Source: JAIQFL01 sp035295745
GTDB taxonomy: Bacteria > Acidobacteriota > Terriglobia > Bryobacterales > Bryobacteraceae
DNA: 28,262 bases
Direction: 5' to 3'
NCBI GenBank assembly: GCA_035295745.1
Contig: DATGIL010000108.1
Coordinates: 1-28,262 of the forward strand
Part shown: positions 7,369 to 15,181 of the stretch, one piece after another
Numbering within the stretch: the first letter of the stretch is position 1
How the letters are laid out: each line of letters opens with the position of its first letter
Position numbers and translations under genes: made by a program
Notes under the pieces: generated by a model
Told to the model about the DNA's origin: nothing
Database searches by the model: none
The model's input: only the letters and a program-made list of their open reading frames with translations

Positions 7369-8391
7369 ATGCTGGCTGCAATTGCACTTCTAGGCATTCA
7401 TCTGCTTCCGGTAGTGCCGAGTGTTCCGAATCGGCAACCCCAATTGGCCGCGGGAAAAGGAACCGTCGCCATGGTTTTCGGGAGCGGCGAATCGATCTGG
7501 TTTACGCGCTCGACAGACAACGGCCGCAGCTTCTCCGCGCCGGCAAAAGTCGCGACTTTGCCAAAGCTGTTGCTGGGACGCCATCGCGGACCGCGACTGG
7601 TAATCAGCGGCGAGGCGATGATCGTCAGCGCGATCGCCACCGAAAGCGACCTTTTCTACTGGCGCTCCACGGACGGCGGGCGGACTTGGTCGCAGGCCGC
7701 CGTCATTAACGATCAGCCGAAATCGGCTCGGGAAGGGCTCCACGCGATGGCAGCGGATGAACAAGGTCACGTGGCCGCCGCCTGGCTTGACGATCGCATC
7801 CCCGGAGGAAAGCGCCTGTGGGGCGCGTTCAGCAACGATGCCGGGGCGACCTGGTCGAAGAACGTAATGCTGTATCAAGCTCCCGGCCGTACGATCTGCG
7901 AATGCTGCCACCCGTCCCTGGTATCGCTCGGGCCCGGCGAGTTCGCGGTGATGTGGCGGAACGTCATCGATGGGGCGCGCGACTTCTACACGTTGCGCAT
8001 TCGCGATGGCAAGCCGGTATCCGAGGCAGTCAAACAGGGCACCGGCACATGGAAGCTGGACGCCTGCCCCATGGATGGCGGGGGACTCGCGGTCCGCAAC
8101 GGGGAACTGGTCAGCGCGTGGCGGCGCGAGCATGACGTCTATCTCGCCGAGGCTGGCCAGCCGGAGGTAAAACTCGGCCCCGGGCAGGACATCGCTTTAG
8201 CAGTGAATGCCAAAGGCGCGTACACGATCTGGTCGAGTACGACAGGCATCGAGGCGCGCTTGCCAGGAAGTTCCGACAATCTTCACGTCTCGGACGCGGG
8301 TGCTTTCCCCAGCTTGCTGACTCTCCCCGATGGAGCGATTCTGGCGGCGTGGGAAGAGAACGGCGCCATCGCCACTCGCTGCTTAGAGTAA
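7369..8391 (+). CDS. BNR/Asp-box repeat protein (sialidase-like propeller), probably exported
   Basis: This 340-residue protein starts with a short hydrophobic segment (MLAAIALLGIHLLPVVPSVP), likely a signal peptide. Three Asp-box repeats of the S-x-D-x-G-x-x-(F/W) type are visible: STDNGRSF (48-55), STDGGRTW (100-107) and SNDAGATW (155-162). These are typical of six-bladed sialidase-fold propellers. A CECCHP cluster follows at 177-182. The catalytic Arg triad and Tyr/Glu pair of true sialidases could not be identified, so a glycan-binding or unrelated propeller role is equally possible. The kinase gene starts 4 bases after the stop, so the two may be co-expressed. Confidence 0.75.
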   Translation: MLAAIALLGIHLLPVVPSVPNRQPQLAAGKGTVAMVFGSGESIWFTRSTDNGRSFSAPAKVATLPKLLLGRHRGPRLVISGEAMIVSAIATESDLFYWRSTDGGRTWSQAAVINDQPKSAREGLHAMAADEQGHVAAAWLDDRIPGGKRLWGAFSNDAGATWSKNVMLYQAPGRTICECCHPSLVSLGPGEFAVMWRNVIDGARDFYTLRIRDGKPVSEAVKQGTGTWKLDACPMDGGGLAVRNGELVSAWRREHDVYLAEAGQPEVKLGPGQDIALAVNAKGAYTIWSSTTGIEARLPGSSDNLHVSDAGAFPSLLTLPDGAILAAWEENGAIATRCLE

Positions 8392-8395
8392 CTGC

Positions 8396-11092
8396 ATGCG
8401 TCTCGAAGCGGGATCACACCTGGGACCCTACGAGATCGTCGCGCCCCTGGGTGCGGGCGGAATGGGCGAAGTCTACCGGGCGCGCGATTCGCGGTTGGGG
8501 CGTGAAGTCGCGCTCAAGGTTCTTCCGGGCGAATTCTCAGGCGACCCCGCCCGGAGAGCGCGTTTCGAGCAGGAGGCCCGCGCAGCCGCGGCGCTGAGCC
8601 ATCCCAACATCGTCGGCCTGCACGATATCGGCAGCGACAATGGCATCTCGTATTTCGTCGGCGAACTGGTGCCGGGAGAGACGCTGACGGAGTTGATCCA
8701 GCGCGGGCCGGTCCCTATGCGCAAGCTGCTCGATATCGCCGTGCAGATTGCCGACGGTATGGCGGCCGCCCATGCAGCACGCATCACGCATCGCGATCTG
8801 AAGCCAGCGAACGTCATGATGATGCCCGATGGCCGCGTGAAGATCCTCGATTTCGGCCTGGCGAAACAGACAGCGCTTCCCACAAACTCGCCAGATGAGA
8901 CGGTGACGGTCAACCAGACCACGCCCGGCATGATCCTCGGCACCGTGCACTACATGAGTCCCGAACAGGTTCGCGGAGTACCCGCCGATCATCGCTCCGA
9001 CCAGTTCTCTTTCGGCTTGATCCTCTACGAAATGGTCACTGGTGAGAAGCCTTACGACCGGCCGGAGACCATCCAGACCATGGCGGCGATTCTCAGTGAC
9101 AACCCGCCGCCGATCGAAATAGCGATTCCGGATCCCCTGCGTTGGGCCATCGACCGCTGCCTGGCGAAAGATCCGGCGGACCGCTATGAATCGACGGGCG
9201 ACCTGTTTCGCGAATTGAAGAATATTCGCGACCATCTGTCTTCGAATTCCATAACGTCGAGCACGCGTCCGGCGATACCAGCGGCGCCTTCCCGACCGCG
9301 GCCGTGGTGGCTCTGGGGAGGTGCGGCCCTGGCTGCTGGCGCAGCGGTGATTGCCGCGGCGATCAGCTTCTCGGGCCCACAATTTCCGGATCAGGCTCAA
9401 TATCGCTTCACGCCTTTTGCCTTCGGACCGGGAAGCCAGGGGTCGCCCGTCTGGTCGCCGGATGGAAAAGCGGTAGCCTATTCGTCGCGTCCCACCGCGG
9501 ACTTGTCGACACCGGTTCAGGTTTTTGTCCGTTATCTGGATTCGGCTGTCCCGGCACAGGTCACGCATATGGCGGAAAGCGCGGAGCCGATGGCGTGGGC
9601 GCCGGATTCCAAGCGCATCCTCTTCGAAAGTGATCGCAAGCCTGTAGGCATCTGGTCGGTCTCGGCGGCTGGAGGCGAACCGGAGCCGTTTATGCCGCTC
9701 ACGGGGGATAACGACTCGACGGTGTCTCCCGATCTGCGAGCGGTGGCATTCGTGGGACGGGGAGACGACGGCGTATACAGCGTCTGGATCAGCGCTCCGC
9801 CGGGATCGCCTCGCCGCAGGTATGAGCCGGATCCGGTTGCCTCGAAGGCGCTCTTCAACGATACGGTGATCCGCTTCTCGCCGGATGGCAAAAAGCTTCT
9901 GGTATTTCTGAAGAACGAGAAAAGCCACGACGAAGCATGGCTCATGCCGTACCCTCCGGACCCGGCTAAACCTCCGAAGCTGTTGCTGGCCGGCATGCGG
10001 TCCTATAGCGGCACTCCAAGATTCTCATGGCTTCCCGACAGCCGTCACATCGTGCTCTCGTATCAACCGGCGGCGGGCACGCCGTCTCAGCTCTGGCTGG
10101 CCGATACCGATTCCGGAAAACTGCTGGCGCTGACCAGCGGCACCACCGGACATTTCACTTCGTCGGTCTCACCCGATGGGGGCCGCCTCATCTTCGCGGA
10201 ACACTCCGGGAATAGCGACGTGGTCTCGGTGGATGTGGAACACGCCACGGCACAGAGGCTGATTGCGACGCAGCGCGACGAATACATGCCGGCGTGGGCA
10301 GCAAAACGGCCGCTTCTGGTCTACGTGACAGACCGTAACGGGCCGCAAGAGATCTGGCTCCACAGCGCCGATGGGAGCGATCGCCCACTGGTGACGGGTC
10401 GCGATTTCCCCACAGACGCCACGCAATGGTTTATCTCGCCGGCGCTCTCACCTGAGGGCGACCGCGTGATTTACGGCCGCAACGACAGCCAGGGGCGCAT
10501 CCAGATGTGGATCTCATCTCTATCCGGCGGAGCACCCGTTCCGCTTAGTGCCGATTCGGCCTCGGCGGAATTTCCCGGCTCGTGGTCTCCAGACGGCGCC
10601 TGGTTTGTTTATCTCGCCACGCACAACGGCAAGATGGACCTAATGAAGATCAAGACGACCGGCCAGTCCACTCCGAGTGTCCTGAAAGCTGAGGCGCTGT
10701 GCCCCGAGGTGCCTTCCTGGTCGCCGGCCGGGGATTCGATTCTCTGCGGCAACGATCTGTACACTCCGGACGGCACGCTGATCCGCTCCCTGGGAGACCA
10801 TCACACCACGAACTACGCCTTCTCCCGCGACGGCAAGCTGGCTTATGGGCTCAGAGAAGAGGGCCAGCACGTGTTCCTGTTCTCGGTGGACGTGATGAGC
10901 GGCGCCGAGAAAGTGATCGGGGACGTGGGCAGCGATTTTGTGCCGAGATTGACCTTCCGTCCCGCCGTTCGCTTCAGTCTGGCTCCTGATGGCAAAAGCT
11001 TTGCCTACTCTTCAGGAATTATTCATTCGAACTTGTGGCTAATGGAAGGCTGGACCGCTGGGCTCAAGGGGTGGGGCGTGACTGTCCGCTGA
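8396..11092 (+). CDS. Membrane serine/threonine protein kinase with C-terminal PD40/TolB-like beta-propeller
   Basis: This 898-residue PknB-type kinase is followed by a sensor domain. Kinase features are the glycine loop LGAGGMGEVY (18-27), K41, E60, HRDLKPAN (132-139), DFG (152-154), SPE (188-190) and D202. The set is complete, so it should be active. A proline-rich linker leads to one membrane helix (about 304-324). The remaining ~570 residues hold WD40-like PD40 repeats, for example WSPDGKAVAYSS, FSPDGKKLLVF, VSPDGGRLIFAE and WSPDGAWFVYL. The propeller is probably outside the cytoplasmic membrane and may bind a ligand or partner. Such kinases are abundant in acidobacteria. An ECF sigma factor gene begins 45 bases downstream. 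Confidence 0.93.
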   Translation: MRLEAGSHLGPYEIVAPLGAGGMGEVYRARDSRLGREVALKVLPGEFSGDPARRARFEQEARAAAALSHPNIVGLHDIGSDNGISYFVGELVPGETLTELIQRGPVPMRKLLDIAVQIADGMAAAHAARITHRDLKPANVMMMPDGRVKILDFGLAKQTALPTNSPDETVTVNQTTPGMILGTVHYMSPEQVRGVPADHRSDQFSFGLILYEMVTGEKPYDRPETIQTMAAILSDNPPPIEIAIPDPLRWAIDRCLAKDPADRYESTGDLFRELKNIRDHLSSNSITSSTRPAIPAAPSRPRPWWLWGGAALAAGAAVIAAAISFSGPQFPDQAQYRFTPFAFGPGSQGSPVWSPDGKAVAYSSRPTADLSTPVQVFVRYLDSAVPAQVTHMAESAEPMAWAPDSKRILFESDRKPVGIWSVSAAGGEPEPFMPLTGDNDSTVSPDLRAVAFVGRGDDGVYSVWISAPPGSPRRRYEPDPVASKALFNDTVIRFSPDGKKLLVFLKNEKSHDEAWLMPYPPDPAKPPKLLLAGMRSYSGTPRFSWLPDSRHIVLSYQPAAGTPSQLWLADTDSGKLLALTSGTTGHFTSSVSPDGGRLIFAEHSGNSDVVSVDVEHATAQRLIATQRDEYMPAWAAKRPLLVYVTDRNGPQEIWLHSADGSDRPLVTGRDFPTDATQWFISPALSPEGDRVIYGRNDSQGRIQMWISSLSGGAPVPLSADSASAEFPGSWSPDGAWFVYLATHNGKMDLMKIKTTGQSTPSVLKAEALCPEVPSWSPAGDSILCGNDLYTPDGTLIRSLGDHHTTNYAFSRDGKLAYGLREEGQHVFLFSVDVMSGAEKVIGDVGSDFVPRLTFRPAVRFSLAPDGKSFAYSSGIIHSNLWLMEGWTAGLKGWGVTVR

Positions 11093-11137
11093 CCGACCGA
11101 TTCCTTTCGCCGTTCTCCGGTAATACAGGGGGAACAC

Positions 11138-11641
11138 ATGGACCGGAGCAATCAGGCGATCCTGAGGTATTTCGATGAGCACCACGGGCCGTTATTCCGC
11201 TTCGCGTGGCGCCTGACCAACTCCGTGACCGATGCCGAGGATATCGTGCAGGAGGTCTTTCTTGCCCTGCTGAGGCCGGGTTGCGGGTTCGATCCGGAAC
11301 GGACGCCGCTGCGGACGTATCTTTTCGGAGCAGTGCGCAATCAGGCGCTGAAACGCATGCGGAACTCTCCGGGCGGTCTCGAGGCATCGCCGCCACTCAG
11401 TCCTGAACGGGAGTGCTACGCGGGCGAACTGGCGCAGATCGTAGAGCGGGCCATCGGGCAGCTTCCCGAGGGACAACGGGAGACGCTACTGCTGGCGCAC
11501 TACGAACAGTTGCCGCTGGCGGAGATCGCCGAGATCCTCGGGATTGATGTGGGGGCGGTGAAATCCCGCTTGCAACGCGCCCGCGCAAGTCTTCGGAATC
11601 TGTTGGCGCCCTATGCGCCGAATGTGGAGAGGAAGCTATGA
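11138..11641 (+). CDS. RNA polymerase ECF-type sigma-70 factor
   Basis: This 167-residue protein has the two domains of a minimal ECF sigma factor. Region 2 includes FAWRLTNSVTDAEDIVQEVF, the -10 recognition and core-binding helix set. Region 4 includes LPLAEIAEILGIDVGAVKSR, a helix-turn-helix that reads the -35 box. There is no region 3. AGGGGG lies a few bases upstream of the ATG. The stop overlaps the start of the next gene (ATGA), and that gene has the features of a membrane anti-sigma factor. The linkage to the upstream kinase suggests phospho-signalling could influence this sigma factor, which is inference. Confidence 0.93.
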   Translation: MDRSNQAILRYFDEHHGPLFRFAWRLTNSVTDAEDIVQEVFLALLRPGCGFDPERTPLRTYLFGAVRNQALKRMRNSPGGLEASPPLSPERECYAGELAQIVERAIGQLPEGQRETLLLAHYEQLPLAEIAEILGIDVGAVKSRLQRARASLRNLLAPYAPNVERKL

Positions 11642-12666
11642 ACGAAATCGAATTGGACCAACTCCTGAGTGCGTGGGTGGCGCCGGCGCCGCCGCCTTCG
11701 CTGAGGCGCCACTTGATTGCGGCGATGCCCGAACAGCGTCGTGGGATTCTCAGTGTGCGGCAATATTGGTTGATCGCGGCCGCGGCCGCCGGGCTCTGCA
11801 CTGTGGTGGGCGCGGTGGGCTTCGAGAGTCCCATGCTGGGGCAGTTTCGAGGGCAGTGGGGCGACCCCGGTCTGTATGTACAAGTGACCAGGCTGGTGGA
11901 TCCGCCTGTCACGCCGATTCAATCGTGGTCATTCGGAGGGGGCAATTCGATTGGCGGGAGCGGCACCGCCGCGCTCCACGGCAGTGGGTACGTTCGCGAC
12001 CGTTCCACCAAGACTTATGCTGGATATGAGTACGCGTTGAAGCGGGCCGGCGACGGGCAGTACGAGGTGTCATTCGCTCCGATGCAGTTCTCGACCTTGA
12101 GCCGTCTGACGGGACCCTATCGAATCGACGGGCCGTTCCTTTCGCCACCTAATCTGCCTGCGCCACAGGTGGTGCAGGTAGGCGAGAGCTTCGAGGTGAC
12201 ACTGTCGCAAGCGGGCGGCCGGCGCGTGTACGATCGGATGGTCCTTTCGTGGACGCCCTCTGCCGGCTGGCGCGGTACAGGCTCGGCGGCCACCAACGCC
12301 ACAATGCGGCTGGCTGCTCCGCAACTGTACGTCAATGGGCAACTGGCGGCGGCGCAACGCGATGCTGGCGCGGGTCCGGTGGTCTGGGTCCATCTTCCGG
12401 GAGAAGGGCGGTACCTGATCGCTCTCGATCCGCAAGGAAATCCCCGCTTTACGCAGGCCGGACATGTGAGCGGAAATCGCCTGGAGTTCGAAGCGGAAGG
12501 TAAGCTGTTTCGGATCGTCTGCGCGGCGCCGATTGTCACGAGCGGAGATCGTGCGGTATTCGTCTATCATCAGCAGAGCTTCGAAGGACTGCTGGACGGG
12601 ACTCATCCGCTGGCGGCCAGGCCGTTGCTGGGAAATGCGGGACCTGCCGGCATGCATGTCGAGTGA
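11638..12666 (+). CDS. Single-pass membrane protein, probable anti-sigma factor or sigma-linked envelope protein
   Basis: This 342-residue protein has a short cytoplasmic start (1-40) with LDQLLSAWVAP and LRRHLIAAMP, resembling the small sigma-binding tail of acidobacterial anti-sigma proteins. One membrane helix follows (about 43-61), then a ~280-residue, beta-rich external domain. No zinc-binding HxxxCxxC motif is visible, so it is not a classic ZAS anti-sigma factor. The external domain is not recognised. The 4-base overlap with the ECF gene implies tight co-expression. The anti-sigma call rests on context and topology, not on a family match. Confidence 0.6.
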   Translation: MNEIELDQLLSAWVAPAPPPSLRRHLIAAMPEQRRGILSVRQYWLIAAAAAGLCTVVGAVGFESPMLGQFRGQWGDPGLYVQVTRLVDPPVTPIQSWSFGGGNSIGGSGTAALHGSGYVRDRSTKTYAGYEYALKRAGDGQYEVSFAPMQFSTLSRLTGPYRIDGPFLSPPNLPAPQVVQVGESFEVTLSQAGGRRVYDRMVLSWTPSAGWRGTGSAATNATMRLAAPQLYVNGQLAAAQRDAGAGPVVWVHLPGEGRYLIALDPQGNPRFTQAGHVSGNRLEFEAEGKLFRIVCAAPIVTSGDRAVFVYHQQSFEGLLDGTHPLAARPLLGNAGPAGMHVE

Positions 12667-12711
12667 AGGCTAAGGGTTGGAGTAACGGCGCGCGGTGTGA
12701 GATAACAAGCC

Positions 12712-13851
12712 ATGCCGACGCGACTCGTATTACTCTTAGCCATGTCTCTGTTGACCGCGAACAGCCAGACCAAGCCGCGTGCTCGCGATTTGGGCGTGCC
12801 ACTCGAAGGCACGCCAGGGCCTCTGAACGCGATTACTGACGTGCCGGGCGTCCAGGTGGGGCATCGCACGCTGATCTCCGGCGATTCGATCCGCACTGGG
12901 GTCACGGCGGTCTGGCCGCGCGGCAAGCAGTCGTCTGACCCGGTCTTCGGCGGTTTCTTTTCGCAGAACGGCAATGGCGATATGACGGGGACGCACTGGC
13001 TCGAGGAGTCCGGATTCCTCGACGGGCCCGTGATGATCACCAATACTCACAGCGTCGGCGTGGTGCGCGACGCCTATCTTGCATGGCTGGTCAAGAACAA
13101 GCGCACACCCGGCACCAACGTCTTCGACGGAGGATTCTACACCTATCCGATCGTGGCCGAAACGTACGACGGATTTCTGAACGACATCAACGGCTTTCAT
13201 GTGAAGCCTGAGGATGTGGCGGCGGCGCTGGAAGCTGCGGCGACGGGTCCGGTAGCCGAGGGCAATGTCGGTGGAGGCACGGGGATGGTGTGCTACGGGT
13301 TCAAAGGCGGCATTGGAACTTCCTCTCGGAAGGTGGGCGCATATACCGTTGGGGTGCTGGTACAGTGCAACTGCGGCAGCCGCCGCCAATTGCGGGTTGG
13401 CGGATTGCCGGTGGGACAAGAGATCACCGACAATCCGCCGGTGGCCAGCGTCCGTCAGGCGTTTCGCGACGATACCGGATCGATCATCATCGTGGTGGCT
13501 ACGGATGCGCCGTTGCTGCCGCATCAGACCAAGCGACTGGCGCGACGCGCGACTTTAGGCCTGGCGCGCACCGGTTCGACTTCGGGCAACGGATCGGGCG
13601 ATATCTTCATTGCGTTCTCCACTGCCAATCCACGAGCGGCGGCGGCGAAGGCGCCCATGAATGTTGCGATGATGCCCAACGATTCGCTGAACGGCGTCTT
13701 CGAGGGGGTGGTGCAGGCGACCGAAGAGGCGATCGTCAACGCGATGGTGGGCGCAGAGACGATGACGGGATTCTCGGGACACAAGGTCACGGCGCTGCCG
13801 CACGATCGGCTGGTGGATGTTCTGAAGAAATACAATCGCCTGGCGAAATGA
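12712..13851 (+). CDS. P1/DmpA family aminopeptidase (peptidase family S58), probably exported
   Basis: This 379-residue protein has a hydrophobic start (MPTRLVLLLAMSLLTANSQT) likely to be a signal peptide. The DmpA family pattern then follows: TPGPLNAITDVPGVQVGHR (34-52), MITNTHSVG (108-116), GNVGGGTGMVCYGFKGGIGT (184-203), and DTGSIIIVVATDAPLLP (254-270). Family members self-cleave at a Gly-Ser bond, here G256-S257, freeing Ser as the nucleophile. They act as D/L-aminopeptidases or beta-peptidyl aminopeptidases; the substrate here is unknown. The gene starts 45 bases after the sigma-linked gene with no visible terminator between, so it may belong to the same transcript. Confidence 0.92.
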   Translation: MPTRLVLLLAMSLLTANSQTKPRARDLGVPLEGTPGPLNAITDVPGVQVGHRTLISGDSIRTGVTAVWPRGKQSSDPVFGGFFSQNGNGDMTGTHWLEESGFLDGPVMITNTHSVGVVRDAYLAWLVKNKRTPGTNVFDGGFYTYPIVAETYDGFLNDINGFHVKPEDVAAALEAAATGPVAEGNVGGGTGMVCYGFKGGIGTSSRKVGAYTVGVLVQCNCGSRRQLRVGGLPVGQEITDNPPVASVRQAFRDDTGSIIIVVATDAPLLPHQTKRLARRATLGLARTGSTSGNGSGDIFIAFSTANPRAAAAKAPMNVAMMPNDSLNGVFEGVVQATEEAIVNAMVGAETMTGFSGHKVTALPHDRLVDVLKKYNRLAK

Positions 13852-13911
13852 GGCCGTGGGTCGCCGGTCTTTATCCAAGAGCGCAAGTCCGAAATGCTCT
13901 CGCCTGCCTAC

Positions 13912-13935
13912 AACGGGCACTGAAGTACCCGTTTT
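13912..13935 (+). terminator. Possible intrinsic terminator after the P1 peptidase gene
   Basis: AACGGGCAC (13912-13920), loop TGAA, GTACCCGTT (13925-13933) pair at 8 of 9 positions, and the 3' arm runs into TTTT. It lies 60 bases past the peptidase stop, in the convergent gap before thiS. Confidence 0.5.
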
Positions 13936-13980
13936 CACCTGGTAAGCTACTGATTCCTTTGAAAGCAACGGGCGGACACT

Positions 13981-14032
13981 CGAAAAGTCTCGACAGAAGT
14001 GTCGAGACGGCAATGATGAGTCTTTGCGCCAC
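13981..14032 (-). repeat. Twin-hairpin element, copy 2; likely thiS terminator
   Basis: This is 52 bases, the same length as the copy at 27884. On the minus strand it begins GTGGC directly after the thiS stop codon. Hairpin 1 pairs GCAAAGA with TCATTGC (one mismatch), and hairpin 2 pairs GTCTCGACA with TGTCGAGAC, followed by TTTT. Several stem pairs differ from the other copies in both partners. The placement and T-run suit an intrinsic terminator for thiS. Confidence 0.7.
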
Positions 14033-14239
14033 CTAGCCGCCGCCTACGAACTGAACGATTTCGATTTGCGAGCCGGGCTTGAGAATCGTCTCATTCCAGC
14101 TCGGTTGCCTGACGATCCGGCGATCCAACTCCACGGCGACGCGCGATGGCTCCAGTTGCAATTGCTGCAAGAGTCCGAGGATTGTCTGCCCTTCCTGGGC
14201 CGCGTGGGGCTCGCCGTTCACCGTGATGTCGATGGCCAT
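14033..14239 (-). CDS. thiS: ThiS-type sulfur carrier protein (ubiquitin fold)
   Basis: This 68-residue protein begins MAIDITVNGEPHAAQEGQTI and ends EIVQFVGGG. The Gly-Gly C-terminus is the site that is adenylated and then thiocarboxylated, and the motif and length fit ThiS. ThiS supplies sulfur for the thiazole ring of thiamine, working with ThiF and ThiG. No thiG, thiF or thiO lies in the window, so the partner genes must be elsewhere, or this is another small sulfur carrier such as a MoaD/CysO relative. The start codon faces the nuo promoter region; a perfect TATAAT for this strand lies 24-30 bases upstream. The stop codon abuts a hairpin element. Confidence 0.88.
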   Translation of the reverse strand: MAIDITVNGEPHAAQEGQTILGLLQQLQLEPSRVAVELDRRIVRQPSWNETILKPGSQIEIVQFVGGG

Positions 14240-14242
14240 TGG

Positions 14243-14271
14243 TTGACACCCTTTTTCGTACCCATTATAGT
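14243..14271 (+). promoter_or_regulatory. Sigma-70 promoter of the nuo operon
   Basis: TTGACA (14243-14248), a perfect -35 box, and TATAGT (14266-14271) are spaced by 17 bases. Transcription would start near 14278, giving a leader of about 23 bases before the nuoA ATG. It is the clearest promoter in the window and starts 4 bases from the thiS start codon. Confidence 0.75.
14264..14269 (-). promoter_or_regulatory. Minus-strand -10 box for thiS
   Basis: TATAAT on the minus strand is a perfect -10 hexamer, but no good -35 box is found at 16-18 bases. It overlaps the plus-strand nuo -10 box, so the two promoters would compete for polymerase. Confidence 0.4.
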
Positions 14272-14300
14272 CAAATTTAGACCCCTGAATTCCTGATCCG

Positions 14301-14693
14301 ATGCCTAACTCGTACACGGAACTGTATTTCCCCGTCCTGGTGCAGGCGATCCTCGCCATGGCTCTGGCTGCGGGGCTGCTCAGTGTTTCATTTCTGTTAG
14401 GCAAGCGCGTACGCAATCGCGTGAAGGACATGCCGTACGAGTCCGGCATAGTGCCCACCGGAGACGCCAGGCAGCGTTTCAGTGTGAAGTTCTACCTGGT
14501 GGCGATGTTGTTCATCCTGTTCGATATCGAAGCAATTTTCCTGTACCCGTGGGCAGTTGTCTACCGCGAGCTCAAGATGTTCGCGTTTGTGGAGATGCTG
14601 GTATTCGTGGTGTTGATCCTGTCCGGGTTTTTCTACATCTGGAAAAAGGGCGCGCTGGATTGGTCTGCTGACCAAAACAGCCGAAAGCAATAA
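14301..14693 (+). CDS. nuoA: NADH-quinone oxidoreductase subunit A
   Basis: This 130-residue membrane subunit of complex I has three hydrophobic helices. Signature motifs are YESGIVPTGDARQRF (46-60) and FILFDIEAIFLYPWA (71-85), with the conserved acidic pair D75 and E77. NuoA sits beside NuoH near the quinone channel, and its acidic loop is part of the coupling path. It is the first gene after a strong promoter. No clear ribosome-binding site precedes the ATG. The next gene, 12 bases on, is nuoC; nuoB, which usually follows nuoA, is missing. Confidence 0.95.
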   Translation: MPNSYTELYFPVLVQAILAMALAAGLLSVSFLLGKRVRNRVKDMPYESGIVPTGDARQRFSVKFYLVAMLFILFDIEAIFLYPWAVVYRELKMFAFVEMLVFVVLILSGFFYIWKKGALDWSADQNSRKQ

Positions 14694-14705
14694 ACGAACT
14701 CAGAA

Positions 14706-15179
14706 ATGCTACCCGATCATCTGCGAGAGCGGGCCGTAGCAGCGGCCGTAGCGGACTTCGATGCCGATGCTGTCATCACCGGCAAGTACGACCGCGATGA
14801 GTTGACGCTGGAGATTGCAGCTCCCAAGATCGCCAGCGTGTGCGGATTTCTAAAGTACGACCAGAAGTTTGTGCGTTTGAGCGCGGTAACCGCAGTGGAC
14901 CGGTACCCCATGGAGCCGAGGTTCGAAGTGATCTATCACGTCCACTCGATCGAACGAAAAGAGCGGATTCGCCTGAAGTGCCGCTTGCCGGGAATCGATC
15001 CGGTAATCGAATCCGTCACGTCGGTGTGGCGCTCGGCCAACTGGTATGAACGCGAAGTATTCGATTTATTTGGCATTCGCTTCCTGCACCATCCAGACCT
15101 GCGCCGCATCCTAATGCCCGACGATTGGGAAGGCTATCCTCTGCGGAAAGACTACCCGATCACCGGGTCGAGGGTTTAG
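14706..15179 (+). CDS. nuoC: NADH-quinone oxidoreductase subunit C (30 kDa-type)
   Basis: This 157-residue peripheral-arm subunit is not fused to NuoD. The C-terminal half carries the family signature: ANWYEREVFDLFGIRF, then HPDLRRILMPDDWEGYPLRK and a final DYP (about 110-150). The N-terminal half is divergent, as is usual for the family. NuoC packs against NuoD and NuoI in the quinone module. The ATG at 14706 follows nuoA by 12 bases without an obvious ribosome-binding site. nuoD starts 2 bases after the stop. Confidence 0.95.
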   Translation: MLPDHLRERAVAAAVADFDADAVITGKYDRDELTLEIAAPKIASVCGFLKYDQKFVRLSAVTAVDRYPMEPRFEVIYHVHSIERKERIRLKCRLPGIDPVIESVTSVWRSANWYEREVFDLFGIRFLHHPDLRRILMPDDWEGYPLRKDYPITGSRV

Positions 15180-15181
15180 AG

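Noticed and set aside
7243..7387. N-terminal extension of the VOC protein up to an ATG at 7387
   Set aside because: The extension translates the hairpin repeat and gives residues unlike the VOC fold; the GTG at 7240 matches the family start.
8537..9928. A 463-codon open frame on the minus strand opposite the kinase gene
   Set aside because: Arg-rich translation without motifs, fully covered by a kinase gene with a complete catalytic set.
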